Positions 43,638-51,978 of a DNA stretch of 64,000 nt are shown here, one piece after another (within the stretch, counting starts at the first letter, position 1; every line of letters begins with the position of its first letter). This DNA comes from an uncultured Roseicyclus sp. GTDB taxonomy: Bacteria > Pseudomonadota > Alphaproteobacteria > Rhodobacterales > Rhodobacteraceae. Location of the stretch: the NCBI GenBank assembly GCA_947491935.1, contig CANLLF010000001.1, forward strand, positions 992,001 to 1,056,000, in the 5' to 3' direction. Position numbers and translations under genes: made by a program. The notes beneath the pieces were generated by a model. It searched no databases, was not told the DNA's origin, and was given only the letters and a program-made list of their open reading frames with translations.

Positions 43638-44129
43638 TCAGATCGCGCCCGACTGCTTGAGAACCGCGCGCGCATATTTGGCCGCGGACCGGTAGTGGCT
43701 CGGCCCCGCGGCCTCGGCATAACGGCCGGTGGTCCATCCCGTTCCGCCCGCCATCGGGCCGCCATAAAGTGCGTCGTCGTCGGCCTCCGCGATCCAGGCG
43801 CGCAGGCGGTCATGCTGCAAGCCCAGCCAGGACCGCGCCTCACTCCACGACATATGCGCGTATTGCGTGCGTAGCGCGGCATTGTAGGGCTTCAACTGGT
43901 TCCATTTCACACCGTGATCGGGCATCTGCGCGGCCTCCCCCTCCTTCAGCCATTGAAAGAACAGGCCGATCCAGTGCGCGCGGTGGGTGACGATATCCCT
44001 CAGGCTCGGATCCTCGCCCTGGGGCGCCATCGCGATATCCTCGGACGCGCGATCCAGTAAGGTGCTGAGCTTCATCCATTCCTTGTCGATGACGGCAAGC
44101 AGATCCTCGCGGGAGGTGGCGGCGGGCAT
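43638..44129 (-). CDS. ClbS/DfsB-family four-helix bundle protein
   Basis: 163 residues. Opening SREDLLAVIDKEWMKLSTLL, HRAHWIGLFFQWLKEGE, VKWNQLKPYNAALR and a C-terminal GPSHYRSAAKYARAVLK match the DUF1706 (ClbS/DfsB) branch of DinB-like proteins. Some members (ClbS) protect against colibactin by hydrolysing a cyclopropane; most are of unknown role. It stands alone, with the duplicated promoter region immediately on its 3' side. Confidence 0.88.
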   Translation of the reverse strand: MPAATSREDLLAVIDKEWMKLSTLLDRASEDIAMAPQGEDPSLRDIVTHRAHWIGLFFQWLKEGEAAQMPDHGVKWNQLKPYNAALRTQYAHMSWSEARSWLGLQHDRLRAWIAEADDDALYGGPMAGGTGWTTGRYAEAAGPSHYRSAAKYARAVLKQSGAI

Positions 44130-44187
44130 GGGCGGCTCCTTTCCGGGTCACTCTACCGGGCCATCCGCTCCACTCCCTTGATCCGCA

Positions 44188-45093
44188 TCAATTCTTCAGC
44201 AGCATCAGGAGCGCCACAATCGTCAGCACAACCCCCACCATCACCAGCGCCGCCGGAACGGGCTGCCCCAGTGCGATTTCCCATAGAATGACCCAGCTTG
44301 GGGTCAGGTAGGTGTAGGCCATGACCTTGGACGACGGCAGGCGCAGCGAGGCGAACTGGATCAGGAACACCGTGAGGGCGGAGGCGAAGATGGCGACATA
44401 GGCAATCGCGATCCAGACCATGGGCCGCAAACCGCCCCAATCGGTCGCCATCATGTCGCCGATCCCCCAGATCGCGATCACGCCCGCGCAGGCCACAAGC
44501 GTGAGGAAGGAAAAGACCAGCACCGGCTCCCCCCGGTTCAGCTTGCGCACCATCGGCGTGTAGAGCGCATGGGCGATGCAACCGACGAAATAGATCGCCT
44601 CACCCCGCCCGACCTCGAAGGCCAGAAGCGCCGAGAGATCGGCCCGGAAGATCACCCAGGCCGCCCCCGCCGCACCGATCAGAAGCGCGGCGGCGATCCG
44701 CCGATCCACCATCTGCCGCAGAAGCATCCAGCCAAACAGCGCCGACATCAGCGGGGTGAGCGTGAAGACCGCCGCCGCCGATACCGGCGGGGCCGTTTTC
44801 AGCCCCTCGAACATCAGCACGAAGTAGATCGCAAAAAGCCCGCCCAATATGAGGTATCGCCACGGTGCCACCAGGGCGGTGCGCGCCACGCCACCGCGCG
44901 CCCAGACGACCGCGCCCATGATGACGGCTGCAATCGCGAACCGGACGGCGTTCAAGGCTGTCGGCGCAATCTCGGCCGCAACCTGCCCGCCAAGCGAAAA
45001 TGAGCCCGCCACAAGGCCGGAAAAGGCGAGCATGGCCAGATGCCCGCCACGTGGCGTGCCCAGGGCCTGCCTCACGGCGCCGCACCCCTGCAT
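44188..45093 (-). CDS. DMT-family (EamA) permease
   Basis: 301 residues with ten predicted helices in two EamA repeats (first about 20-145, second about 160-300). Typical opening GHLAMLAFSGLVAGSFSLGG and SAAAVFTLTPLMSALFGW; second repeat ends LPSSKVMAYTYLTPSWVILW. It probably exports or exchanges a small metabolite; the substrate is unknown. The first Met lies inside a GC-rich zone; starts 20 codons later are possible. It ends in the dispersed repeat area upstream. Confidence 0.88.
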   Translation of the reverse strand: MQGCGAVRQALGTPRGGHLAMLAFSGLVAGSFSLGGQVAAEIAPTALNAVRFAIAAVIMGAVVWARGGVARTALVAPWRYLILGGLFAIYFVLMFEGLKTAPPVSAAAVFTLTPLMSALFGWMLLRQMVDRRIAAALLIGAAGAAWVIFRADLSALLAFEVGRGEAIYFVGCIAHALYTPMVRKLNRGEPVLVFSFLTLVACAGVIAIWGIGDMMATDWGGLRPMVWIAIAYVAIFASALTVFLIQFASLRLPSSKVMAYTYLTPSWVILWEIALGQPVPAALVMVGVVLTIVALLMLLKN

Positions 45094-45155
45094 CCACTGG
45101 TTTGAAATACCCCTCGGGGGGGCTGCCGCAGGCAGCGGGGGGCAGACAGCCCCCC
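45091..45155 (+). repeat. Dispersed structured repeat, copy D
   Basis: CATCCACTGGTTTGAAATAC, then CCCTCGGGGGGG, stem GCTGCC/GGCAGC with GCA loop, and a second hairpin GGGGGGC-AGACA-GCCCCCC. Confidence 0.75.
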
Positions 45156-45181
45156 TGACACACCCGCCCCATCACGCCACC

Positions 45182-45223
45182 GCAGGCGCGGGCCCCTGGC
45201 CGCAGGCCAGCGGCCGCGCCTGC
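45182..45223. repeat. Nested GC-rich hairpin
   Basis: Outer arms GCAGGCGCGG (45182-45191) and CCGCGCCTGC (45214-45223) are a perfect ten-pair match; inside, CTGGCC-GCA-GGCCAG forms a second stem with the same GCA loop as the dispersed repeats. Confidence 0.7.
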
Positions 45224-45265
45224 CCGGTCGGGCGGAGCGCCGGTACGGCGACACGGCCACGCAAG

Positions 45266-46144
45266 TCAGTCGACGGGCCAGGACGCCACCTGTTCTTTCA
45301 GATGGCGCACGAAGGTCTGCACCTTTGCCGTCCGGTGCAGGTCCATATGAGTCACCAGCCAGATCTTTGCGGTCCAGTCCTCCAGCGGCGGCAGCATTTC
45401 CACCAGATCGTCGGTGCGGTCCTGATCCCAGGACGCCACGAACCCGATCCCGACACCGGCCAGAACGGCCTCCTTGGCTGCCACCATCGACGAGGCGCGG
45501 AAATAGATCGACGAGGTCGGCACGGTCTCGTTCAGCCAGCGGAAATAGGGCGCCCGCGGGGTTTCATCGGTGCTGCCCACGAACCGGTGCTCGCCCACAT
45601 TGTCGCCACTGAGCGGTCCGAACCGCGCGACATAGCCCTTGCTCGCCACCAGTTTCAGGGTCTGCGTGAAAAACGGCTGCACGATATTGTCGGGCTGGTC
45701 GGGGAGCTTGCCCGCCCGGATCGCCACATGGGCCTCGCCATATTCGAGGCGGAACAGCCGCGCATCCGAGATCAGGCGCACCCGCAGATCAGGGTGGCGT
45801 TCCTGAAAATCGGCAATCGTCGGCACCAGAAGCGGGGACAGCGCACCAAGCGACGTCACAATCAACTCGCCCGTCACCTCATCGCCGCGGCCCTTGATGC
45901 GGCTGGCCAGCTGCGTGAACTGATCGTCGGTCTGCCCCGCCACGGCCAGCAGGTCCTGCCCGGCCTCCGTCGCGGTGTAGCCCCGCGCATGGCGTTGAAA
46001 CAGCTTGGCGCCCAAGCGCCCCTCCAGCGCATCGATATGCCGGATCACCGTGGCGTGGTGGACGCCCAAAGCCTCCGCCGCGCCCGACACGGTGCCGAGG
46101 CGGGCGACCTGAAATGCGGTGCGGATTTCATCCCAATTGTCCAT
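45266..46144 (-). CDS. LysR-family transcriptional regulator
   Basis: 292 residues. The winged helix-turn-helix is at the N-terminus (FQVARLGTVSGAAEALGVHHATVIRHIDALE), then a linker helix and the effector domain from about residue 95 (ELIVTSLGALSPLLVPTI). It is divergent from azoR-doxX, which it most likely controls, perhaps in response to a quinone or electrophile. The C-terminus ends SWPVD. The start ATG 46144 fits the family N-terminus. Confidence 0.92.
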   Translation of the reverse strand: MDNWDEIRTAFQVARLGTVSGAAEALGVHHATVIRHIDALEGRLGAKLFQRHARGYTATEAGQDLLAVAGQTDDQFTQLASRIKGRGDEVTGELIVTSLGALSPLLVPTIADFQERHPDLRVRLISDARLFRLEYGEAHVAIRAGKLPDQPDNIVQPFFTQTLKLVASKGYVARFGPLSGDNVGEHRFVGSTDETPRAPYFRWLNETVPTSSIYFRASSMVAAKEAVLAGVGIGFVASWDQDRTDDLVEMLPPLEDWTAKIWLVTHMDLHRTAKVQTFVRHLKEQVASWPVD

Positions 46145-46419
46145 CGGCCTCTGTGCGCCCTCTCAGATAACGGGTTGCTGCCCCGACCATGCGTGCATTG
46201 ACGCCTGATGGCAACGAACCGTTGATCGGAGACACCGGCCCTATCTCCTATCGCCTGGTGGTCTCCGCCGCATCGTGGGTGGGTTACACCCACGCGGTCC
46301 GAGCGGGGTCTCCGCTCCTGTTCATTTGCGCACATATAGCTGCGCATCGGCCGTATTGATCTTACTCGGCGCACCGACCATGTCTCGTCCACAACTTCAT
46401 TCCAATGGGACCTGACCCA
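46145..46419. promoter_or_regulatory. LysR / azoR intergenic control region
   Basis: 275 bases. It holds a perfect eight-pair hairpin CGTGGGTG-GGTTA-CACCCACG (46274-46294) and a pair of self-complementary TGCGCA hexamers at 46327-46332 and 46341-46346 around CATATAGC, a plausible LysR box. TTGATC/TACTCG (46356 on) is a weak promoter-like pair. Confidence 0.45.
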
Positions 46420-47001
46420 ATGACCCACACTGTTCTCCGCATCGATGCCTCCGCCCGGCGTGAGGGCTCCGTCTCTCGCGATCTGGCCACCAAGATCATA
46501 AACCGTCTTGCCCCGGACCGGGTGATCGCCCGGGACCTTGCCACGCCCCCGCCGTTGCTCGACGAGGCCTGGGTGGGTGCGAACTTCACGCCCTCCGATC
46601 AGCGGACCGAGGATCAGCGCGCCAAGCTGGCGCTGTCTGACGAGTTGATCGCCGAATTGGCTGCCGCCGACACGCTGGTGATCGGCCTGCCGATCTACAA
46701 TTTCGGGGTGCCTGCGGCCTTGAAGGCGTGGATCGATCAGGTCGCGCGCGCCGGTGTGACGTTCCAGTATACCGAAACCGGCCCCAAAGGCCTGCTGGAA
46801 GGGAAACGCGCCATCGTGGCCGTCGCCTCGGGCGGGACGGAGGCCGGATCGGAGGTCGACTTCGCCACCGGCTATATCCGCCACGTTCTGGGCTTCATCG
46901 GGATCCACGATGTCGCCTTCGTGACGGCGGATCGCCTGATGGTTGACGCCGAGGCTGCAATGGCCACGGCCCATGCGCAGCTCGACGCGCTGGCGGCCTG
47001 A
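46420..47001 (+). CDS. azoR: FMN-dependent NADH-azoreductase
   Basis: 193 residues with a flavodoxin-like fold. FMN-binding RIDASARREGSVSR at the N-terminus, PIYNFGVPAALKAWIDQV and a SGGTEAG loop are typical of AzoR. It reduces azo dyes and quinones with NADH, protecting against thiol or quinone stress. ATG 46420 matches the family start; the in-frame ATG at 46405 lacks an SD. It is 17 bases upstream of the doxX-like gene. Confidence 0.92.
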   Translation: MTHTVLRIDASARREGSVSRDLATKIINRLAPDRVIARDLATPPPLLDEAWVGANFTPSDQRTEDQRAKLALSDELIAELAAADTLVIGLPIYNFGVPAALKAWIDQVARAGVTFQYTETGPKGLLEGKRAIVAVASGGTEAGSEVDFATGYIRHVLGFIGIHDVAFVTADRLMVDAEAAMATAHAQLDALAA

Positions 47002-47018
47002 GGGACAGGAGAGCAGAT

Positions 47019-47375
47019 ATGTCAAATGTTCAGAAATATGGCCTTCTGGCCGTGAAGACGGTGCTGACCCTCGCATTTGTCGCCGCCGGTGCTGCCAAGT
47101 TGATCGGGGCCGAGATGATGGTGGCCACGTTCGAGGCCATCGGGTGGGGGCAATGGTTCCGCTATTTGACGGGAGTGATCGAAATCGGCGCGGCTGTGCT
47201 TCTATGGGTGCCGGGCCGGCAGGCAATCGGCGCAGTCCTGTTGACGGCCACGATGATCTGCGCCGTCGGCTTCCACCTGCTGGTTCTTGGCCCCTCGGCG
47301 GTGCCGGCGGCGGTGCTCGGCGCCCTGGCGGCGCTCGTCCTTATCCATGATCGCGGCCAGATCACCGGCGCCTAA
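47019..47375 (+). CDS. DoxX-family membrane protein
   Basis: 118 residues, four membrane helices. KTVLTLAFVAAGAAKLIGAE and IEIGAAVLLWVPG fit the DoxX/DoxX-like family. AGGAG lies eight bases before the ATG. Family members are tied to quinone or thiosulfate redox and to oxidative-stress complexes. Co-transcribed with azoR, so a joint role in quinone detoxification is likely (inference). Confidence 0.88.
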   Translation: MSNVQKYGLLAVKTVLTLAFVAAGAAKLIGAEMMVATFEAIGWGQWFRYLTGVIEIGAAVLLWVPGRQAIGAVLLTATMICAVGFHLLVLGPSAVPAAVLGALAALVLIHDRGQITGA

Positions 47376-47389
47376 CACACGTGTTTTGC

Positions 47390-47420
47390 GGGGCGAAGGC
47401 AGCTATGCTACCTTCGCCCC
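47390..47420 (+). promoter_or_regulatory. Perfect hairpin abutting a start codon
   Basis: GGGGCGAAGG (47390-47399) and CCTTCGCCCC (47411-47420) pair fully over ten bases; the next base opens ATG 47421. The loop carries TATGCT, which could be a -10 box giving a leaderless mRNA. Alternatively it is the azoR-doxX terminator, though no T-run follows. Confidence 0.55.
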
Positions 47421-47933
47421 ATGATCAGACCCCTCCTTCTCATCGCATTGCTGTGCGCGCCCGCCGCCGCGACGGCGCAGACCTGCACGCTCAGCTTCAC
47501 GATTGAGGTCACGCGCGGCGTGGGCCTTATCCCCCCCGGCACGCAACTGCCGGGGTCGGCACAATTCACCACCGACGGGCGCACCTTCCGTCAGGAGGGC
47601 GGATCCACCGCCCATCTGGCGCGGGGTCTGATGACCATCGGCGACGGCATCAGCGGGCCGATCTGGACGCTGATCACCACCTCCCGCGGGCACGCGGCGG
47701 ATCTGATCGGCGTCTACGCCAACGATGTCGAGGGGCTCTCTTTTGCGGGCCAGGATTTCGAAGGGCCGATGGCCTTGACGTTATTCGGCCCCTCGGGGAC
47801 CCGCGCCTCCACCGCGCCGCCGGTGACGCAGGCCGAATGGGATGAGATGGACCTGCGCCGCAGTTTCTCGCTCCATGCCGATGCCGACATGCTGGCGGGC
47901 GATGTCCTCGATCTGACCGCGGAATGTACGTGA
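47421..47933 (+). CDS. Secreted protein of unknown function
   Basis: 170 residues with a signal peptide (MIRPLLLIALLCAPAAATA). The mature protein is beta-rich; two Cys (QTCTLSF and ECT at the end) probably form a terminal disulfide. No recognised family. No SD is present since a hairpin abuts the ATG, so translation is leaderless or structure-controlled. Confidence 0.75.
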   Translation: MIRPLLLIALLCAPAAATAQTCTLSFTIEVTRGVGLIPPGTQLPGSAQFTTDGRTFRQEGGSTAHLARGLMTIGDGISGPIWTLITTSRGHAADLIGVYANDVEGLSFAGQDFEGPMALTLFGPSGTRASTAPPVTQAEWDEMDLRRSFSLHADADMLAGDVLDLTAECT

Positions 47934-48255
47934 CCCGGCCTGCCCTGCCCGGAACATTTCTCTTTTTGAATAGAGCCCGTATATAAAGTGCAGGGACGAC
48001 AGGTCGCCGCATCTGGCGAACCCACTTATCTGTGGCAATCCCATCGCTCCGCCGATGATTGACTCGTCGCCCATTACCCCCTATCTCCGCCCGCAATAGC
48101 CGGAAAGCCAAGCTTCCCGGTCCCGCGCGCGTTCGTAGGATCGCCCCCCGTCAGCGAGTTTCGCCCACGGGGGCTTCTTCGCATTGGGGCTTGGGCTTGG
48201 CAGATGCGTCTCTTACCTGAAGGGGCATCCGGGATCATGAGAAAGGGCCGCGCCC
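47934..48255 (+). other. 322-base gene-free stretch upstream of ffh
   Basis: Contains an AT-rich promoter-like patch with TATAAA at 47982-47987 and a GC hairpin GCCCCCCGT/ACGGGGGC (48143-48174) followed by TTCTTC, which may end the upstream gene or attenuate a long ffh leader. No 4.5S RNA signature (GGAAGGAAGCAG-like core) was found. An ffh leader RNA motif exists in the literature; I cannot test membership. Confidence 0.45.
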
Positions 48256-49761
48256 ATGTTTGAAAACCTCTCAGAACGCCTGTCCGGCGTTTTTGACCGT
48301 CTGACAAAGCAGGGCGCTTTGTCCGAGGATGATGTGCGCACCGCGATGCGGGAGGTCCGCGTGGCCCTGCTGGAGGCGGACGTGTCGCTGCCCGTGGCCC
48401 GCAGCTTCATCAAGGCGGTGGAGAAGAAGGCGACCGGCGCGGCGGTGACGAAATCCATCACGCCGGGCCAGCAGGTGATCAAGATCGTCCATGACGAGCT
48501 GATCGCGACCCTGCGCGGCGATGTGGATCCCGGTGTCCTGAAGATCGACAACCCGCCCGCCCCGATCCTCATGGTCGGCCTGCAGGGCTCGGGTAAGACG
48601 ACGACCACGGCGAAACTTGCCAAGCGGTTGAAGGACCGTGAGGGCAAGAAGGTGCTGATGGCCTCGCTCGACACCAACCGCCCCGCGGCGATGGAACAAC
48701 TTGCGATCCTTGGCACCCAGATCGGCGTGGATACGCTGCCGATTGTCCCCGGGGAAGACCCCGTCCAGATCGCCAAGCGCGCGAAGACCCAAGCCAGCCT
48801 TGCTGGCTACGACGTCTACATGCTCGACACGGCGGGTCGTCTGCACATCGATCAGGAGCTGATCGCGCAGGCCGCGGCGGTGCGCGACGTGGCCAACCCG
48901 CGTGAGACGCTGCTGGTTGTCGACGGCCTGACCGGTCAGGACGCGGTCAACGTGGCCGAGGAATTCGACGACAAGATCGGCGTCACCGGCGTGGTTCTGA
49001 CCCGGATGGATGGTGACGGACGCGGCGGTGCGGCGCTCTCCATGCGCCAGATCACCGGCAAGCCCATTCGCTTCGTCGGCCTTGGCGAGAAGATGGACGC
49101 CATTGAGACGTTCGAGCCCGAACGCATCGCGGGCCGTATCCTCGGCATGGGCGATATCGTGTCGCTGGTCGAAAAGGCGCAGGAAACCCTGGAGGCCGAG
49201 CAGGCCGAGCGCATGATGAAGCGCTTCCAGAAGGGCATGTTCAACATGAACGACCTGAAGGGCCAGTTGGAGCAGATGCAGAAGATGGGCGGCATGCAGG
49301 GCATGATGGGCATGATGCCCGGCATGGCCAAGATGTCGAAGCAGATCGAGGAGGCGGGCTTCGACGACAAGGTCATCGTCCGCCAGATCGCCCTGATCCA
49401 GTCCATGACCAAGAAGGAACGCGCCAATCCCGGCCTGCTCCAGGCGTCCCGCAAGAAGCGGATCGCCAAAGGCGCGGGGCAGGACGTCAGCGACCTCAAC
49501 AAGCTTCTGAAGATGCAGCGCCAGATGGCGGATGCGATGAAGAAGATGGGCAAAATGGGCAAGAAGGGCCTGATGCGCGGCGGCCTCGGTGCGCTGATGG
49601 GCAAGGGCGCGCCGGACGCCTTGAAGGGTATGGACCCCGCCGGCATGGACCCCGCGGCCATGGAACGCGCCGCGAAACAGCTTGGCGCGGGTGGCGGTGG
49701 CCTGCCGGGCCTTGGCGGCGGCGGGCTGCCTGACCTGTCTGGCTTCGGGAAAAAGAAGTAA
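48256..49761 (+). CDS. ffh: Signal recognition particle protein Ffh
   Basis: 501 residues. N domain about 1-85; the GTPase G domain has GLQGSGKTT (about 109-117), LDTNRPAAM, DTAGRLHID and TRMDGDGRGG; the M domain is Met-rich (GMFNMNDLKGQLEQMQKMGG, MGMMPGMAKM) and binds signal peptides and 4.5S RNA. The Gly-rich tail (GGGGLPGLGGGGLP) is longer than in E. coli Ffh (453 residues). It targets nascent membrane proteins to SecYEG. It heads the ribosome-related block; GNAT genes follow after four bases. Confidence 0.97.
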   Translation: MFENLSERLSGVFDRLTKQGALSEDDVRTAMREVRVALLEADVSLPVARSFIKAVEKKATGAAVTKSITPGQQVIKIVHDELIATLRGDVDPGVLKIDNPPAPILMVGLQGSGKTTTTAKLAKRLKDREGKKVLMASLDTNRPAAMEQLAILGTQIGVDTLPIVPGEDPVQIAKRAKTQASLAGYDVYMLDTAGRLHIDQELIAQAAAVRDVANPRETLLVVDGLTGQDAVNVAEEFDDKIGVTGVVLTRMDGDGRGGAALSMRQITGKPIRFVGLGEKMDAIETFEPERIAGRILGMGDIVSLVEKAQETLEAEQAERMMKRFQKGMFNMNDLKGQLEQMQKMGGMQGMMGMMPGMAKMSKQIEEAGFDDKVIVRQIALIQSMTKKERANPGLLQASRKKRIAKGAGQDVSDLNKLLKMQRQMADAMKKMGKMGKKGLMRGGLGALMGKGAPDALKGMDPAGMDPAAMERAAKQLGAGGGGLPGLGGGGLPDLSGFGKKK

Positions 49762-49765
49762 CGTC

Positions 49766-50272
49766 ATGCTCGCCCCGACCCTGCAATCCCAGCGCCTTGT
49801 GCTGCGCCCGATGCGCGACGATGATTTCGCCGCATATGAGCCGCTTATGGCGTCGCCGCGCGCAGCCTACATGGGTGGCCCCCATGACCGCCGCGCCGCT
49901 TGGGGGATGTTTTGCAGCGACGTGGCGGGATGGGCGATCTTCGGCCACCGGGCGCTGATGCTGGACCATCGCGAGACCGGAGAGACGCTCGGCCAGGTCG
50001 GCCTCAACGCCGGGCCGCTCTTCCCGGAAACCGAACTGGGCTGGTTCCTTTATGACGGCCAGGAGGGAGCGGGCTTCGCCACCGAAGCCGCCGTGGCGCT
50101 GCGCGACTGGGCCTTTGCCCAGCTGCCGCTCGACAGCCTCGTCAGCTATACCGATGCGGCCAATGCCGCGTCTCGCAAAGTGGCGGAGCGCATGGGCGCG
50201 ATCGAGGATGCGGATGCGCCGCGGCCGGATCCCGAAGACATCGTCTATCGCCACCGTCGGGGGGGTGCATGA
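49766..50272 (+). CDS. GNAT acetyltransferase, tandem copy 1
   Basis: 168 residues starting MLAPTLQSQRLVLRPMRDDD, four bases after ffh. RimJ/RimL-like GNAT fold: acetyl-CoA loop EGAGFATEAAVALRDW and the end DPEDIVYRHR. It probably acetylates an amine, a protein N-terminus or a small molecule. Overlaps copy 2 by four bases. It is the most divergent in its middle part of the six. A four-base gap to ffh implies co-translation. Confidence 0.87.
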   Translation: MLAPTLQSQRLVLRPMRDDDFAAYEPLMASPRAAYMGGPHDRRAAWGMFCSDVAGWAIFGHRALMLDHRETGETLGQVGLNAGPLFPETELGWFLYDGQEGAGFATEAAVALRDWAFAQLPLDSLVSYTDAANAASRKVAERMGAIEDADAPRPDPEDIVYRHRRGGA

Positions 50273-50832
50273 CCGCCCGCCGCTGCACCATCGCCCCCGT
50301 CGGGGCCGCAGCCGAGGCAGCCGCCTCCCACCGGGCCTCCATCCCGGTGTTGGAGACGGAGCGCCTGCGCCTGCGCGCGCCGACGCTCGATGACCTTCCG
50401 GCCTGGACCCGGATCTACGCCGCCTGGCCCGGAGAGGCGATGGATGCCGAAGAGGCATGGACCGAGTTCAGCTATTACGTGTCCGGCTGGTTGTTGCGGG
50501 GCCACGGGCCCTGGGCCGTCGAGTTGAAGGATGGCCCGCTGGTCGGGTTCGTGAATATCGGCCTTGAATGGGAAGACGACGAAGTGGAGTTGGGCTGGAT
50601 GTTCCTGGCCGAGCATCAGGGGCAGGGATATGCCACCGAAGCCGCGATCACGGCGCGTGCCTTCGGACGCACGCTGCTGCCGGATTTCGTCAGCTATATC
50701 GATCCGTCGAACCGGCCATCGAACCGGCTTGCCGAACGTCTTGGCGCCACCCGCGACCGCGCCGCCGAGGCCGCGATCCTGTCGACCGAAGGCGAGGCAA
50801 TCCATGTCTGGCGCCACGGAGGTGCAGAATGA
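50269..50832 (+). CDS. GNAT acetyltransferase, tandem copy 2
   Basis: 187 residues. VLETERLRLRAPTLDDL begins the domain at about residue 24, after a short N-terminal extension (MTARRCTIAPVGAAAEAAAS) absent in other copies; the CoA loop is HQGQGYATEAAITA. A later ATG start is possible but lacks an SD. The stop precedes a 91-base gap with an SD for copy 3, the largest gap in the array. Confidence 0.87.
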   Translation: MTARRCTIAPVGAAAEAAASHRASIPVLETERLRLRAPTLDDLPAWTRIYAAWPGEAMDAEEAWTEFSYYVSGWLLRGHGPWAVELKDGPLVGFVNIGLEWEDDEVELGWMFLAEHQGQGYATEAAITARAFGRTLLPDFVSYIDPSNRPSNRLAERLGATRDRAAEAAILSTEGEAIHVWRHGGAE

Positions 50833-50923
50833 GCTGCTTGCACATCCGCGCACGACTCACAGGGTTATGCACAGGTTTCGAAGGCTCCGGTTTCACAAAC
50901 CCGATTCCGTCAGGAGCGCACAG

Positions 50924-51463
50924 ATGACCCCGCGCCTTGTGGATATTCCGGTTCTGGAGACCGAGCGCCTGACCCTGCGCGCGCCGCAGCCCTCGGATTT
51001 CGAGGTGCTGGCGCCCTTCGTCATGTCCGACCGCGCGACCTTTATCGGCGGTGGCCCGGACAAGGATATCGGCCATGCCTGGCGCATCCTCTCGGTGCTG
51101 TGCGGGCACTGGCACCTGCGCGGTTTCGGCGTATTCGTGGCCGTCCCCAAGGGCACCGACCGGCCCATCGGATCGATGGGTCCGTGGTACCCGGAACCCT
51201 GGCCGGAGAAAGAACTGAGCTGGACGGTCTGGGACGAGGCGGCCGAGGGTAAGGGTTATGCGACCGAGGCGATGATCGAGATCCGGCGCCACGCCTATGC
51301 CGATCTCGGCTGGGATGGCGCCGTCAGCTATATCGACGCGCAAAACACCCGGTCCGTGACACTGGCCCTGCGCCTGGGCTGCGGGATCGACAAGGAGGCC
51401 AACGGCCCGCATCCCGACGATGTTGTCTACCGCCACCCCACCCCCGCGGAGGTGCTGGCATGA
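50924..51463 (+). CDS. GNAT acetyltransferase, tandem copy 3
   Basis: 179 residues from ATG 50924 (AGGAG eight bases before). VLETERLTLRAPQPSDFE, then GHWHLRGFGVF, the CoA loop AEGKGYATEAMIEI and DDVVYRHPTPAEVLA. The GHW-LRG-FG block is shared with copies 4-6, showing a closer subfamily. It overlaps the next by four bases. Confidence 0.9.
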   Translation: MTPRLVDIPVLETERLTLRAPQPSDFEVLAPFVMSDRATFIGGGPDKDIGHAWRILSVLCGHWHLRGFGVFVAVPKGTDRPIGSMGPWYPEPWPEKELSWTVWDEAAEGKGYATEAMIEIRRHAYADLGWDGAVSYIDAQNTRSVTLALRLGCGIDKEANGPHPDDVVYRHPTPAEVLA

Positions 51464-51978
51464 TCCCGACACTTCAGACCGAACGCCTGACCCTGCGCGC
51501 GCCTTGCCTGGATGATTTCGAGGCGATTGCCGCGTTCCGGGGGTCGGACCGGGCCCGCTTCGTGGGTGGCCCCGCCACCAAGGCGCAGAGCTGGCAATAC
51601 CTCGCGGGGCTGATCGGCCATTGGTCGATGCGCGGATATGGCCGTTGGATCATCACCGAGACCGCAGGCGATGATACGGCGCTTGGCATTGCCGGGCTGC
51701 TCTATCCGTATGACTGGCCCGAGCCTGAAATCGCTTGGTCGCTGTTTGCTGGCGCCGAAGGCAAGGGATATGCGTTCGAAGCCGCGCGGCTGGCCCGAGA
51801 TTACGCCTATCAGACCCTGGGCTGGCCCACCGCGGCCAGCTTCGTGAACCCGGAGAATACCCGGTCGGTTGCGCTGGCCGAGAAGCTCGGCTGCCGCCCC
51901 GATGGCGCGTTCAATCATGACGTGCTCGGCCCGATGCATATCTGGCGCCACCCCTCGCCGGAGGAGGTCGCATGGTGA
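51460..51978 (+). CDS. GNAT acetyltransferase, tandem copy 4
   Basis: 172 residues. LQTERLTLRAPCLDDFEAIA, GHWSMRGYGRW and the CoA loop AEGKGYAFEAARLA. Closest to copies 3 and 5. It overlaps copy 3 by four bases (ATGA) and copy 5 by seven. No SD of its own beyond GGAGGTGCTGGC, showing translational coupling. C-terminal residues HPSPEEVAW parallel copies 3 and 5. Confidence 0.9.
   Translation: MIPTLQTERLTLRAPCLDDFEAIAAFRGSDRARFVGGPATKAQSWQYLAGLIGHWSMRGYGRWIITETAGDDTALGIAGLLYPYDWPEPEIAWSLFAGAEGKGYAFEAARLARDYAYQTLGWPTAASFVNPENTRSVALAEKLGCRPDGAFNHDVLGPMHIWRHPSPEEVAW

Noticed and set aside
50868-50876. TTATGCACA, a match to the DnaA-box consensus, in the gap between GNAT copies 2 and 3
   Set aside because: A single box without cluster, AT-rich unwinding region or dnaA/parAB context does not make an origin.
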